A stretch of 64,000 bases of DNA, taken from positions 434,001 through 498,000 of the forward strand of contig NZ_CP100001.1 of assembly GCF_024138165.1 (NCBI RefSeq). The letters run 5' to 3'. The notes beneath the pieces were generated by a model. That model made no database searches, was not told the origin of the DNA, and worked only from the letters and a program-made list of their open reading frames with translations. The position numbers were made by a program, and so were the translations under genes. Shown in pieces: positions 24,120 to 33,677 of this stretch (position 1 is its first letter; every line of letters begins with the position of its first letter). The stretch is from Halorussus vallis. Its GTDB lineage: Archaea; Halobacteriota; Halobacteria; Halobacteriales; Haladaptataceae.

Positions 24120-27113
24120 ATGTCCGATAAATCTACGCCGCTCGTCTCGCCCGAAGAACAGTCTCGCGACCGCCTCCGGTTGCTCCTGACCGTCTGCTGT
24201 GCGCTCGCGATTCTGCTTGCGGCGACCCTCGTTCCCGCCGTCTCCACCGCCGACCTCGGCCGCTCGCCGCTCGGCTCTCTTGTCCCGCAACCGAGCGTCC
24301 AGCCGTTCGGCCAGTCCGGGGACGGCGGTCAGAGCGGCGGACTCGGGGATGGTGGCCGACTCGGTGCGTTGAACCCCGGCAGTCGGACCGGTGTCGGCGG
24401 GTCGCTCGCCGGCGCGAACGATTCGTCGGCCTTCCGGTCCCGGAACGCCGAAACCCACTTCACCGTCCGGAGTTCCGTCGCCTCGTACTGGCGCACCGGC
24501 GCGTATGACACGTACACCGGCGACGGATGGAAACGGACCGGCGGTCGGAAACCGTACGCGGGACCGCTGACGGACGGCGGCATCCCGGGTCGGCGGGTCC
24601 GCTACCGAGTGACGCTCGACCGCCCCGCCACCGCGCTCCCGAGCGTCTGGCGGGCCACGAGCCTCTCCCGGCCGAGTTCGGCCGACCTGTACGTCACCGA
24701 CCAGCGAGCCTTCGAGACGGACGAGTCGGTCCCGGCCGGGACGACCTACACCGGCGTCAGCCACGTCCCGCCCCGCGACCCCGCCGTTCTGCGCGCCGCG
24801 GGGCGGGACTACCCCGACCGAATCCGGTCCGAGTACACGCAACTGCCGGCGGAGACGGACCGACGCCTCGGCCGGTTCACCCGAAACCTCACCCGCGACG
24901 CGACCTCCCCGTACGAGACGGCCGTCCGGGTCGAGTCGTGGCTCGAATCGAACAAGCGCTACTCGCTGAACGTGAGCCAACCGCCGGACGGCGACGTCGC
25001 CTCCCAGTTCGTCTTCGAGATGGACGCGGGCTACTGCGAGTACTTCGCGACCGCGATGACCGCGATGCTGCGGTCGCAGGGGGTGCCCGCGCGCTACGTC
25101 GTCGGCTACTCGACCGGCCAGCGGGTCGGCGAGAACGCCTACCGCGTTCGGGGGCTGAACGCCCACGCCTGGGTCGAAGTGTACTTCCCCGACGTCGGCT
25201 GGGTCCGCTTCGACCCGACCCCCGGCGCGGAACGCCTCCGGTCCGAACGGCGAGCCTTCGAACGCCAGCGCGACCGCGGCACGTACTCGCCGACCGAGCG
25301 GGGGAGTCCGAACGAGACGTTCTCGGCGAACGGGAGCGTCGAGTCCCCTTCGGCGCCCGGAACCTCCGGAACTTCGTCCGTGTCAGGGACCCCGTCTGCG
25401 TCCGGAACGCCGTCCACCTCCGGACCCCGGCCGACCGCGAGCGGCACTTCTCGGCCCCGGGACGCGACGACATCCGCGACCGGTCCGGAGACGTCGCCCG
25501 CGACGACCGCGACGACGCTCTCGACCACGACCAGCACGCGCTCGTCGCCGTCCACTACGACCCCGAACGCGTCGCGGGACGAGACGACCGACCGGTCGAC
25601 GCCTTCCACGAGAATCGAACTGAACCGAACGCCGGTTCCCGGTGCGACGGTGACCGTCTCGGTCGTCCGGAGCGGGTCGCCGGTGACGGGCGAGACGGTC
25701 CGGTTCAACGGGCGGGCGGTGGGGACTACCGACGCGGACGGCCGAGTCGTCGCGCGCGTTCCGTACGCGCGGAACCTCACCATCACCGTGGGCGGGACCG
25801 CGACGTCGCCGACGAACGCGCGCGTCGGTCTTCCGCCGCTGGGCTCCGGCATCGTCGCGGCGGCGGCCGACCCGCCGCCGCTTCTGATCCAGGACGCGAG
25901 CGCGAACCGTTCCGCGAACGGCTCGGCGTCGTACTCGCTCGCGACGAACGTCACGCTCACCGTCTCCGGCGACGCCGTCACCGGGAACACCGTCGTCGTC
26001 ACGGCGACGATACGAGGCGTCCCCGTGCGAGACGCGCTCGTTCGACTGAACGACCGGAGGGTCGGGCGTACCGACGCCCGGGGGCGAATCCGCGTTCGGC
26101 TTCCGGAGTCGCCCGGCAACGTGTCGCTGACTGCGAGCCGCGGCCCCGCGACGGGCGAGCGGACGCTCACGCTGCCGACCCTTGCCGTCTCCGCGGAGCC
26201 GACCCTCCCGCTCGCGCTCCCCGGCGGGTCGGTCGAAGTTTCCGCCTCCTACGGCGACGACCCCGTCGCCGGCGTGCCGGTCCGGGTCGCCGGCCGACGC
26301 GTCGGGACGACGGGCGTCGACGGGACGCTCACGGCGTCGCTACCGTTCGCCAACGACGCTCGAATCGAGGTCGCGCGAGACGGCCAGACCCGACGTACGA
26401 CCGTCTCGGGCCTCCTCGTCAACCTCGGCGGCGTCCTCGTCGGTCTGGGCGTCGTCGTCGGCGGTATCGTCGTCGTCGCCCGCCGGCGCGGAATCTCGCT
26501 TCGCTCGCTCGCGGCCCGTGTCGCGAGCGTTCTCCGCCGAGCGCCGGCGCTCTTGGTCGCGGGGCTGTTCGCGGCCGTCGACCTGGTCGAGCGCGCGCTG
26601 ATACGAGCCGACCGACGGCTCAGAGCGGTGCTCGCGTCGCTCGCCGCGCTCTACTGCGGTGACCTGACGCGCGCGGAGGCGCTCGAGCGCCTCCGCGAGT
26701 GGTTCGCCTCCCGTTTCGACTGGATTCGGGCGCGACTCGCCGTGACGCGTTCGCCCGGCGCGTCGGCGGCCGCCGACGCGCCGGCCGAATCCGAGCACGT
26801 CCCCGACGAGTCGTACCTGACGGTTCGGGACGCCTGGGAGCGGTTCCTCGGTCGGACCTCGGTTCGCGACCCGTCGGCAAAGACGCCCGGCGAACTCGCC
26901 GCGCACGCCATCGAGGAGGACGGCCTGCCCCCGAAGCCGGTTCGCACGCTCCGCGACGTCTTCCGGGACGTCGAGTACGGCGCCCGCGACCCGACGGAGC
27001 GGCTTCCGTACGTCGAGCGGGCGGTCGACACGCTCGACCCCGATGGGGCGTCCGATGTCGACGGTGTCGACAGTGCCGGCGGTTCCCGGCCGGACGCCGG
27101 AGGTGACGACTAA
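24120..27113 (+). CDS. Membrane-anchored transglutaminase-like protein with DUF4129
   Basis: 997 residues. After a cytoplasmic start comes TM1 (about 22-42), then an extracellular transglutaminase-like domain with the complete triad Cys306 (AGYCEYFATAM), His349 (NAHAWVEVY) and Asp365 (RFDPTPG). A long Ser/Thr/Pro-rich linker (about 395-500, probably O-glycosylated) leads to three Ig-like repeats with GTTD.DGRV or GRTDARGRI turns. A second TM (LLVNLGGVLVGLGVVVGGIVVV) and a cytoplasmic DUF4129 domain (DGLPPKPVRTLRDVF) close the protein. First gene of a four-gene operon whose other products recur in the second cluster at 36-41 kb. Substrate unknown; cell-surface cross-linking or proteolysis is likely. 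Confidence 0.92.
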   Translation: MSDKSTPLVSPEEQSRDRLRLLLTVCCALAILLAATLVPAVSTADLGRSPLGSLVPQPSVQPFGQSGDGGQSGGLGDGGRLGALNPGSRTGVGGSLAGANDSSAFRSRNAETHFTVRSSVASYWRTGAYDTYTGDGWKRTGGRKPYAGPLTDGGIPGRRVRYRVTLDRPATALPSVWRATSLSRPSSADLYVTDQRAFETDESVPAGTTYTGVSHVPPRDPAVLRAAGRDYPDRIRSEYTQLPAETDRRLGRFTRNLTRDATSPYETAVRVESWLESNKRYSLNVSQPPDGDVASQFVFEMDAGYCEYFATAMTAMLRSQGVPARYVVGYSTGQRVGENAYRVRGLNAHAWVEVYFPDVGWVRFDPTPGAERLRSERRAFERQRDRGTYSPTERGSPNETFSANGSVESPSAPGTSGTSSVSGTPSASGTPSTSGPRPTASGTSRPRDATTSATGPETSPATTATTLSTTTSTRSSPSTTTPNASRDETTDRSTPSTRIELNRTPVPGATVTVSVVRSGSPVTGETVRFNGRAVGTTDADGRVVARVPYARNLTITVGGTATSPTNARVGLPPLGSGIVAAAADPPPLLIQDASANRSANGSASYSLATNVTLTVSGDAVTGNTVVVTATIRGVPVRDALVRLNDRRVGRTDARGRIRVRLPESPGNVSLTASRGPATGERTLTLPTLAVSAEPTLPLALPGGSVEVSASYGDDPVAGVPVRVAGRRVGTTGVDGTLTASLPFANDARIEVARDGQTRRTTVSGLLVNLGGVLVGLGVVVGGIVVVARRRGISLRSLAARVASVLRRAPALLVAGLFAAVDLVERALIRADRRLRAVLASLAALYCGDLTRAEALERLREWFASRFDWIRARLAVTRSPGASAAADAPAESEHVPDESYLTVRDAWERFLGRTSVRDPSAKTPGELAAHAIEEDGLPPKPVRTLRDVFRDVEYGARDPTERLPYVERAVDTLDPDGASDVDGVDSAGGSRPDAGGDD

Positions 27114-27733
27114 TGCGGTTCAGAACCACGGTCGTCGGCGGCGTCGGCGTCGTCTTCACTATCGCGACGGCCGGCGTCCTGCTGGCGCCCGACCGCTTCG
27201 CGCCCCTCGTCGCCGCGCTCGGACAGCGCGACCCCGAACGGCAACTGCTCCTCCTCGGCGGCCTCGTCGGCGCGTACGCCGTCTGGTCGGCCCGGCGCCG
27301 CCGCTCGCCCGCGGCGCCCGAAGACGCGGCCGCGAAACGGTTCGAGCGGGCGCGCAGACGGCCGCCCGAGACCGTCACCCTCGCGGCGGGGACGCTGACC
27401 GGCGCCGACTTCGACGCGACGGTCGAGGCCGCCGTCGCGGGCCGCGAACCCGCCCTCGAACGCGTCTCCGAGGAGTTGGTCGAGACGGCCGTGGAAGCGT
27501 ACGCCCGCGCCGAGGAGTGCTCGCCCGAAACTGCCCGGCGGTCGATCACCGCCGGCGCGTGGACCGACGACCCCGTGGCCGCCGCGTTCCTCGGCGGTGA
27601 GGAGGGGCCGCGGTACCCGCTGTGGGCGCGGCTCCGGGGTTGGCTCGACCCGTCGGCCGAGCGCGACCGACGGATTCGTCGGACGATAGCCGCGCTTCGA
27701 CCGCTCCGGACGCCGGAGGGCGAGTCGCGATGA
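27113..27733 (+). CDS. DUF7269-like two-TM protein
   Basis: 206 residues with two N-terminal membrane helices (TVVGGVGVVFTIATAGVLLA; LLLLGGLVGAYAVWSA) and a cytoplasmic helical domain. The core CSPETARRSITAGAWTDDPVAAAFLGG recurs in the paralogue at 38987 (CSRQVARGRIDDGSWTDDPRAAAFLAR). Its ATG shares a base with the upstream TAA, and its own stop overlaps the DUF58 start, so translation is probably coupled. Function unknown; co-inherited with DUF58 and DUF4129 proteins. Confidence 0.85.
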   Translation: MRFRTTVVGGVGVVFTIATAGVLLAPDRFAPLVAALGQRDPERQLLLLGGLVGAYAVWSARRRRSPAAPEDAAAKRFERARRRPPETVTLAAGTLTGADFDATVEAAVAGREPALERVSEELVETAVEAYARAEECSPETARRSITAGAWTDDPVAAAFLGGEEGPRYPLWARLRGWLDPSAERDRRIRRTIAALRPLRTPEGESR

Positions 27734-29160
27734 CCCGGCGCGTCCGCCGCTGGAACGGTGCGCTCGCAGGAACGCTCGCGCTCGTGACGCTCGGGTTGCT
27801 CTACGCGGAGCCGACGCTGTTCGCGGCGGCGCTCGTCCCCCTCGCGTACGTCGTCGTCGGTAGCGTCTCCCGACTGTCGCCGGCGGCGGCCGTCGAACTC
27901 GAACGGTCGCTCGAGCCGACCGACCCCGCGCCGGGCGACCGGGTGACGGTGACGCTCGCGGTGCGCAACGCGGGCGACGTCGCGCTGACGGACCTGCGAC
28001 TCGTCGACGGCGTCCCCGACCCGCTCGCGGTCGTCGAGGGGTCCCCGCGCGCCGCGGTCGCCCTGCGGCCCGGCGAGTCCCGCGCCGTCACCTACGCCGT
28101 CGTCGCCAAGCGCGGCGACTTCGCGTTCGACGACCCCGTCGTCCGACTCCGCTCGCTCGGCGCGACCCGCGAGCAGACGACCGTCGTCGCCCCCGACGGC
28201 GAGGAAACCCTCTCGTGTGCCCGGGCCGTCGCCGACGCGCCGGCGAACCGGCCGTCGAACTACCGGGTCGGGCCGACGCCGACCGACTCGGGCGGGAGCG
28301 GGGTGGAGTTCCACTCGACCCGCGAGTACCGACCGGGCGACCCGCTCAGCCGACTCGACTGGCGCCGTCTGGCGAAGACCGGCGAACTCACGACCGTCCG
28401 GTTCCGGGAGGAACGAGCGACCAGCGCCGTGGTGGTCGTCGACGTTCGACCGCCGACGCGCGTCGCGCCCCGGCCCGGCTATCCGAACGGCGCGAGCAGT
28501 TGCACCTACGCCGGCGAACGACTCTACGACGCGCTCGTCGACGCGAACGTCGAAACGAGCGTCACCGCCGTCGGCCTAGACGCGACAGACAGAGCCGACG
28601 CCGGAGTCGTCGACGGACTGCCGTGGGCGTCGGCGTCCGGCACGGGGACGGTCGCGGCCGCGAGCGCGGTCTTCGACGCCGCCCAGCGTGCCGCCGACGC
28701 GGACGCCCCGGGAACCGCACCGCCCGAGTCGAACGCCCCGCCGCGGGCGAAGACCGACGGCGGCATCGCCGAGTCGTCCGGAGAACCCGACGAGTCGACG
28801 GAAGACGCGGGCGAGACGACCGACGCAATCGATGGGGTGACGAGCAGTACCGGCGAACTGACCGAGACGCTGCTCGCGCGACTCCCGCAGGACGCCCACG
28901 TGATACTCGTCTCGCCGGCGCTCGACGGCTGGCCGGTGGCGTTCGCCCGGACGCTGGCGGCCCGCGACCGCGAGTTCCTCCTCCTGAGCCCCGACGTCGC
29001 GCCCGGCGACTCGCCCGGCCAGTTCGTCGCGGGGACTCGCCGGGAACTGCGACTCCGGGACGTCGAACTGACCGGCGCGAGCGTCGTCGACTGGACCCTC
29101 GACGACCCGCTCGAACTCGCGCTGAACCGCTCGCTCCGAACGCTGCTCTCGAACGCATGA
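27730..29160 (+). CDS. DUF58 protein (first copy)
   Basis: 476 residues from ATG at 27730, which overlaps the previous stop (ATGA). Two N-terminal membrane helices are followed by a DUF11-like beta domain (RVTVTLAVRNAGDVALTDLRL), then the DUF58 signature YRPGDPLSRLDWRRLAKTGEL and a von Willebrand A-like fold (TSAVVVVDVRPP). A low-complexity acidic stretch (about residues 325-375) sits before the last strands. DUF58 proteins normally work with MoxR ATPases in assembling envelope or metal-enzyme complexes, but no moxR gene is here. Paralogue at 37578. Confidence 0.9.
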   Translation: MTRRVRRWNGALAGTLALVTLGLLYAEPTLFAAALVPLAYVVVGSVSRLSPAAAVELERSLEPTDPAPGDRVTVTLAVRNAGDVALTDLRLVDGVPDPLAVVEGSPRAAVALRPGESRAVTYAVVAKRGDFAFDDPVVRLRSLGATREQTTVVAPDGEETLSCARAVADAPANRPSNYRVGPTPTDSGGSGVEFHSTREYRPGDPLSRLDWRRLAKTGELTTVRFREERATSAVVVVDVRPPTRVAPRPGYPNGASSCTYAGERLYDALVDANVETSVTAVGLDATDRADAGVVDGLPWASASGTGTVAAASAVFDAAQRAADADAPGTAPPESNAPPRAKTDGGIAESSGEPDESTEDAGETTDAIDGVTSSTGELTETLLARLPQDAHVILVSPALDGWPVAFARTLAARDREFLLLSPDVAPGDSPGQFVAGTRRELRLRDVELTGASVVDWTLDDPLELALNRSLRTLLSNA

Positions 29161-30824
29161 CGACCGACGACCACTCCCCGACCGCCGAACGCTCACGAAT
29201 CGACGCGAGAACGTGGAGTCCGGCGCGAGTCAGCACGCTCCTCGTCGTCCTCGGGACGCTCGCGGTGAGCCTTCCGCTGGCGGGTCTGCTCGGCGCGAGC
29301 GTGGGGAAGGGCCTCGTCGCGAGCGCGCTCGGGGCGGGCTGTCTCGCGGGCGCGTTCTGGCTACTGACTTGGGAGCGCTGGCGGGTTCCGGCGACGGTCG
29401 CGGCGAGTCTCCTGTTCGTCCCGGCGGGCGTCGGCGTCACCGTCGGCCTGGGCTACGTGCTTCTCGTGGAGTTCGCCGCCTCGTTCCCCGCCGCGAACTC
29501 GACGCAGGTCGTCGGCCAGACGCTCCGCATCCTGGGAGTCGTGACGGTCGCCGGCGGCGTGACCGCCTCGCTGTTCGGCGCGCTGATGGCCGTTCGGAAC
29601 GTCGTGACGCAGGCGACGGTCGAGGACGGCTTCGACGTTCTCGCCCGGGCCGCGGCGCTCCCCGTCGGGTTCGCCGTCGTCTTCCTCCTGTACGCGCTCG
29701 TGACGAACTTCGGTCCGGGGCTCTCGGGCGTCGACTCGCTCGTCGCGAGGGCCGTCGCGGCGGCCCGCGACTGGCTCTTCGTGACGTCCCCGACGCCCGA
29801 GCGTCCGCGACTCCTCACGTTCTGGCTGCTCGGGTTCGCCGCGGCCTACCTGATCAACCGGGCGCTCGGCGCGCTCCCGACCGCGGAACTCGCCGGCGGC
29901 GCGACGGTCGGCGACGTCTCGCTCGACCGACTCCGGCGGCGCGTCGAACGCGGCTTCGACGCCGCCGCGGCGGTCGGACTCCTCGGCGTGCCGGTCGCGC
30001 TCTTCGTGGCGTTCGTGCTCCCGGCCGGCCTCCTGCGGGCGACGCTGCCCGCTTCGCTCTACGGCGTCCTCGTGGCGGTCACCACGGCGTCGGCGATTCG
30101 CCACGTCTTCGTCTGGCTCGCGGTCGTCGCCGCGGGCGCGCTCCTGGTCGTCCGTGGGGTACGGACGTCGGCGCGGACCGACGCCGAAACCGTTCTCGTC
30201 GGCTACGCGCCGTTGCTCGCCGGCCTGGCTATCGTCGCGGCCGCATTCGCGGTCCACCGACCCGTCCTCCGGGCTCTCGTCTCCTTCGTCGTCGGTCGAC
30301 TCTCCTCACCGCTCTCCGGGCGCTTCGACCGGCTTGCCGGCTCGGTCGTCGAGTTCTACGGCTCCCACACCGTGGTCCTCGGCCTCCTGGCCGGCGTGCT
30401 GGTCCTGACGGCGGCCGCGCTGCTGGTCCTCTGGCTCGCGTTCGCCCTCGGGTTCGTCTCCGACCGGGTTGCGGGCGCGTCCATCGCGAGCGGCGGGCTC
30501 TTCGTCGCCGTCGCGTTCGCCGGGACGGTCGGCGCTCCGCTGCCGGTCGTCCTCGGCGGCCTCGTCGCGAGTCTGCTGGTCTGGGATACGGGGGAGTTCG
30601 CGGCGACGATGGGTCGCGAAGTCGGACGGGTCGCGCCGACGCGCCGGGTCGAACTCCTCCACGCCGCCGGGACGCTCGGCGTCGGCGTCCTGGCGGCGCT
30701 GACCGCGGGCGCGCTCGGAACCGTCGCGATTCCCTCGGCCGGACTCGCCGCGGGGTCGGCGCTCGCCGTCGCGCTCCCCGGCGCCGTCGTGAGCGTCCTC
30801 CTGCTGGCTATCGCGCTTCGTTAG
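29157..30824 (+). CDS. Polytopic membrane protein ending the first cluster (DUF7519-like)
   Basis: 555 residues, about 14 membrane helices and short loops, starting at ATG 29157 in a 4-base overlap with DUF58. Positions match the paralogue at 36067, including a late VWDTGEFAATMGREVGR segment against VHDLGSNASELGTQVGR, which suggests a conserved cytoplasmic helix. It could be a channel, flippase or scaffold; no transport signature is recognised. It closes the tightly overlapped operon. Confidence 0.82.
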   Translation: MTTDDHSPTAERSRIDARTWSPARVSTLLVVLGTLAVSLPLAGLLGASVGKGLVASALGAGCLAGAFWLLTWERWRVPATVAASLLFVPAGVGVTVGLGYVLLVEFAASFPAANSTQVVGQTLRILGVVTVAGGVTASLFGALMAVRNVVTQATVEDGFDVLARAAALPVGFAVVFLLYALVTNFGPGLSGVDSLVARAVAAARDWLFVTSPTPERPRLLTFWLLGFAAAYLINRALGALPTAELAGGATVGDVSLDRLRRRVERGFDAAAAVGLLGVPVALFVAFVLPAGLLRATLPASLYGVLVAVTTASAIRHVFVWLAVVAAGALLVVRGVRTSARTDAETVLVGYAPLLAGLAIVAAAFAVHRPVLRALVSFVVGRLSSPLSGRFDRLAGSVVEFYGSHTVVLGLLAGVLVLTAAALLVLWLAFALGFVSDRVAGASIASGGLFVAVAFAGTVGAPLPVVLGGLVASLLVWDTGEFAATMGREVGRVAPTRRVELLHAAGTLGVGVLAALTAGALGTVAIPSAGLAAGSALAVALPGAVVSVLLLAIALR

Positions 30825-30980
30825 CGGTCGTCGAGAGCGCGGTTTCTTTTGAAGCCTTCGCCCGTAGCCCAGAACGGGGACTCGTTGCGGACGCGCTCGG
30901 TACTCTTCGGGATTCCCTCGGATGCTCAGAACAGAGAAATCGCGCTGCTATCTACCGAGACGTCATCTTCCGCGCTCGTC

Positions 30981-32282
30981 TCACTCCGGTGTCGCGTTCT
31001 CGGGCACCGAGGAATCGGTTTCCCGCGCGACCGGCGGCCGCCAGACCTGCATCGCCGCGCCGGCGACGGCGAACGCGGCCCCGAGTGCGGCCACCGAGAC
31101 CATCGGCGTGAACCAGTCGGCGACGAAGCCGCTGGCGAGCGCGAACGGAATCCGGGCGACGGCGTACACCATCGAGACGGCGCTCAGCACCGTCGCCCGG
31201 CCGACCGACTCGATGCGGTCGTTCAGGTACTGGCCCACGATGGGACTCAGCACCGACCGGGCGGCCCGCATCACGAAGAACATCGGGAACGCCGCGACGG
31301 CGACGAACGCCGGGACCACGAATGCGGCGGCCGCGACGAACGGGACGACCAGCAGCGCGCCCCGAACCCCGAGGGCGGCTTCGAGGTCGCTCGCCCGGTC
31401 GCTGGCGACCGCCGAGACGACGGTGAACGAGGCGTACAGCACCCCGAGCGAGGCGGCCTCCGGCACGCCGATTTCGGCGAGGAACGGCCCCGCGCTCGCC
31501 TCCAGCGCGTCGACGGCCACCGGTTGGACGTAGGCGCTCACGGTGAGCGTGGTGCCGAAGAACAGCGCCACGTAGACGACGAACGGCCGGAGCGTCGGCG
31601 AGGATAGCTGGTCGCGGACGATGGGCCAGGCTTCGAGCACCGTCAGGCGGTCGTTTCCGTCTTCGTCCTCTTCGTCCTCCTCGCCGTCACCGCCGGAACC
31701 GGCGTACTGGGCGGTCTTGGGCAGCGAGGCGACGATAGCGAACGAGACGACGTTCATCGCCAGCGCGGCGTAGTAGGGGTAGAGGTGGTCGACCACGTAG
31801 AGTAGACTGCCGGCGATCATCGTTCCGGCCATCACCCACTGGCCGACCGCGGTGCCCCGACCCTTGACGTAGGTGAACGTGTCCTCGCCGAGGCGCTCTT
31901 CGAGGATGTCGTACAGCCAGGCGTCGGCGCTCCCCGAGACGAACGTGTTGGCGAACGACAGCATCGAGAACGCGACGGTGAAGCCGACGAACCCCTCGGC
32001 CAGCACCATACAGACGTTCGACCCCGTGAACAGCACCTGGGCGACGAGCAGACTGTTGCGCCGGCCGATGCGGTCGCCGACGTAGCCGGTCGGCAGTTCC
32101 CCGCCGACGACGATTACGGCCTGAATCGTGCCGATGACGCCGATCTGGGCGAAGCTGACGCCGTTGGCCAGCAGGTACAGCGTGTATATCGGCATGATGA
32201 ACCCGGGGTTGCCGACCGCCCGGTAGAGGTAGTACTTGAGGACCACGCTCGCGCTCGAATCCGTGTCGTTCGACGTCGTCAT
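30981..32282 (-). CDS. MFS transporter
   Basis: 433 residues with 12 predicted membrane helices in two halves, split by a highly acidic central loop (GGDGEEDEEDEDGNDR). The major-facilitator signature appears after TM2 as GELPTGYVGDRIGRRNSL. These are secondary transporters driven by ion gradients. The family fits drug or metabolite efflux, but substrate cannot be assigned. It is convergent with the DUF7519-like gene, 156 bases away. Starts at ATG 32282. Confidence 0.9.
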   Translation of the reverse strand: MTTSNDTDSSASVVLKYYLYRAVGNPGFIMPIYTLYLLANGVSFAQIGVIGTIQAVIVVGGELPTGYVGDRIGRRNSLLVAQVLFTGSNVCMVLAEGFVGFTVAFSMLSFANTFVSGSADAWLYDILEERLGEDTFTYVKGRGTAVGQWVMAGTMIAGSLLYVVDHLYPYYAALAMNVVSFAIVASLPKTAQYAGSGGDGEEDEEDEDGNDRLTVLEAWPIVRDQLSSPTLRPFVVYVALFFGTTLTVSAYVQPVAVDALEASAGPFLAEIGVPEAASLGVLYASFTVVSAVASDRASDLEAALGVRGALLVVPFVAAAAFVVPAFVAVAAFPMFFVMRAARSVLSPIVGQYLNDRIESVGRATVLSAVSMVYAVARIPFALASGFVADWFTPMVSVAALGAAFAVAGAAMQVWRPPVARETDSSVPENATPE

Positions 32283-32445
32283 CTCTTTCTCTCTGACTCG
32301 CCGGCTCGGAGGGCCGAATCGCGTCAGTGTTCCGGTCGGTCGGCTCCGACTAAAACGCTCGCAGAACGACAGTTATGTAGAATAATTTACCTTTATGCGG
32401 GCGCCGACCCCCGGCACCTTTGGGCCGGACCGCGTAGCGACTCGC

Positions 32446-33444
32446 ATGACCGACGACGAAACCGGTGTCGGTCCCGGAACTCCCGACGAAACGGACGACG
32501 GGACCGGACCCACCGGGGCGACGGGCGGTGGAACCGACGGCCGACTCACGCCCGGGGAGGCGTTCTCGGTCGTCGCCGACGAGACGCGAATCGACATCCT
32601 CCGGGCGCTCGCGGCGACCGAACGGGAGGCGAGCGCACGCAACCCCGTGTCGTTCTCGTCGCTGTTCGACCGGGTCGCGACCGACGACAGCGGCCTGTTC
32701 AACTACCACCTGAAGAAACTGACCGGGCGGTTCGTCCGCAAGACCGACGAGGGCTATCAACTCCGGTACGCGGGCCGGAAGGTCGTCCGGGCGGTCGTGG
32801 AGGGCGCGCTCACCGACCGCGCCGACCTCGACCCGTTCGAGGCCCGGGACCCCTGCCCGGCTTGCGGCGCGCCCGTCGAAATCGGCTACGACGACCGCGA
32901 GCGCGTCGCAATCGAATGCACCGAGTGCGACGAAACCGGCCTGTACGCCCCGTTCCCGCCGAACGGGTTGGCGGGCCGTTCGCCGGTCGAGATAGAGCGC
33001 ACGGTCGACCGCCACGTCCGGGCGAAGTTCGCGCTCCTCGACGCCGGCGTCTGTCCGGAGTGTCGCGGAGAGATGGACGCCGAACTCACCGGCGACTCGC
33101 CCGACCATTGGGAGTACCAAGGTCACGAGGTGCTCGCCCACTACCGGTGTCGGAGCTGTGAGAACCAGTTCTGGACGACGCTCGGCGTCTCCCTGCTCGA
33201 CCACGCCGCCGTGGTCGCGTTCTTCTACGAGCGAGGCGTTGACGTTCGGGACCGGCCGTTCTGGTCGCACCGCTTCGTCGTCAACAACGACCGGTTGACC
33301 GTCGAGTCTCGCGACCCGTGGCGCGTCCGGGCGTGCGTCGAGTGCGACGGCGACGAACTCCGACTGCTGGTCGGCGAACGCCTCGACGTGCTGGAGGTCG
33401 AGTTCCGCCGCGGGGCCGAGGAGCGCGAGGCAGGGACGGTCTGA
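32446..33444 (+). CDS. ArsR-like HTH regulator with zinc ribbons (DUF7351-like)
   Basis: 332 residues from ATG at 32446. The N-terminal Gly/Thr/Asp stretch is disordered. Residues about 35-115 are a winged helix (SVVADETRIDILRAL, LFNYHLKKLTGRFV). Two putative zinc ribbons follow, CPACGAP..CTECDET and CPECRGE..CRSCENQ, and an ending CVECDGDEL. This pattern fits haloarchaeal transcription regulators of the DUF7351 group. An in-frame start at 32395 is possible, but the TATA-like CTTTAT near 32390 would exclude it from the message. Signal unknown. Confidence 0.85.
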   Translation: MTDDETGVGPGTPDETDDGTGPTGATGGGTDGRLTPGEAFSVVADETRIDILRALAATEREASARNPVSFSSLFDRVATDDSGLFNYHLKKLTGRFVRKTDEGYQLRYAGRKVVRAVVEGALTDRADLDPFEARDPCPACGAPVEIGYDDRERVAIECTECDETGLYAPFPPNGLAGRSPVEIERTVDRHVRAKFALLDAGVCPECRGEMDAELTGDSPDHWEYQGHEVLAHYRCRSCENQFWTTLGVSLLDHAAVVAFFYERGVDVRDRPFWSHRFVVNNDRLTVESRDPWRVRACVECDGDELRLLVGERLDVLEVEFRRGAEEREAGTV

Positions 33445-33533
33445 GGCGGTCGAACCGGAGTCCGAGGCGGTTCGACCTGCGGACACGCGGCCGTCCGGAA
33501 AAGTTGACAATCCGACGCGTCCCACCGCCCGTC

Positions 33534-33671
33534 GTGCTGTCAGTTCCGCTCTTCGTTCCCGACGGCGGTTCGCTCTCCCTTCGCTGGTCACTGGCGGTCC
33601 TCCTCGCGGTTATGGCGTGCTGGCGGGTCGTCCGTCTCCTCTCGCGGCGTCTGAGCCAGCGGTCCCGGTGA
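33534..33671 (+). CDS. Possible 45-residue membrane peptide
   Basis: GTG at 33534 opens a short frame with one hydrophobic segment (LRWSLAVLLAVMACWRVVRLL) and a basic end, stopping 7 bases before the convergent nickel transporter. Only composition and hydrophobicity support it. It could be spurious. Confidence 0.3.
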   Translation: MLSVPLFVPDGGSLSLRWSLAVLLAVMACWRVVRLLSRRLSQRSR

Positions 33672-33677
33672 GACGGG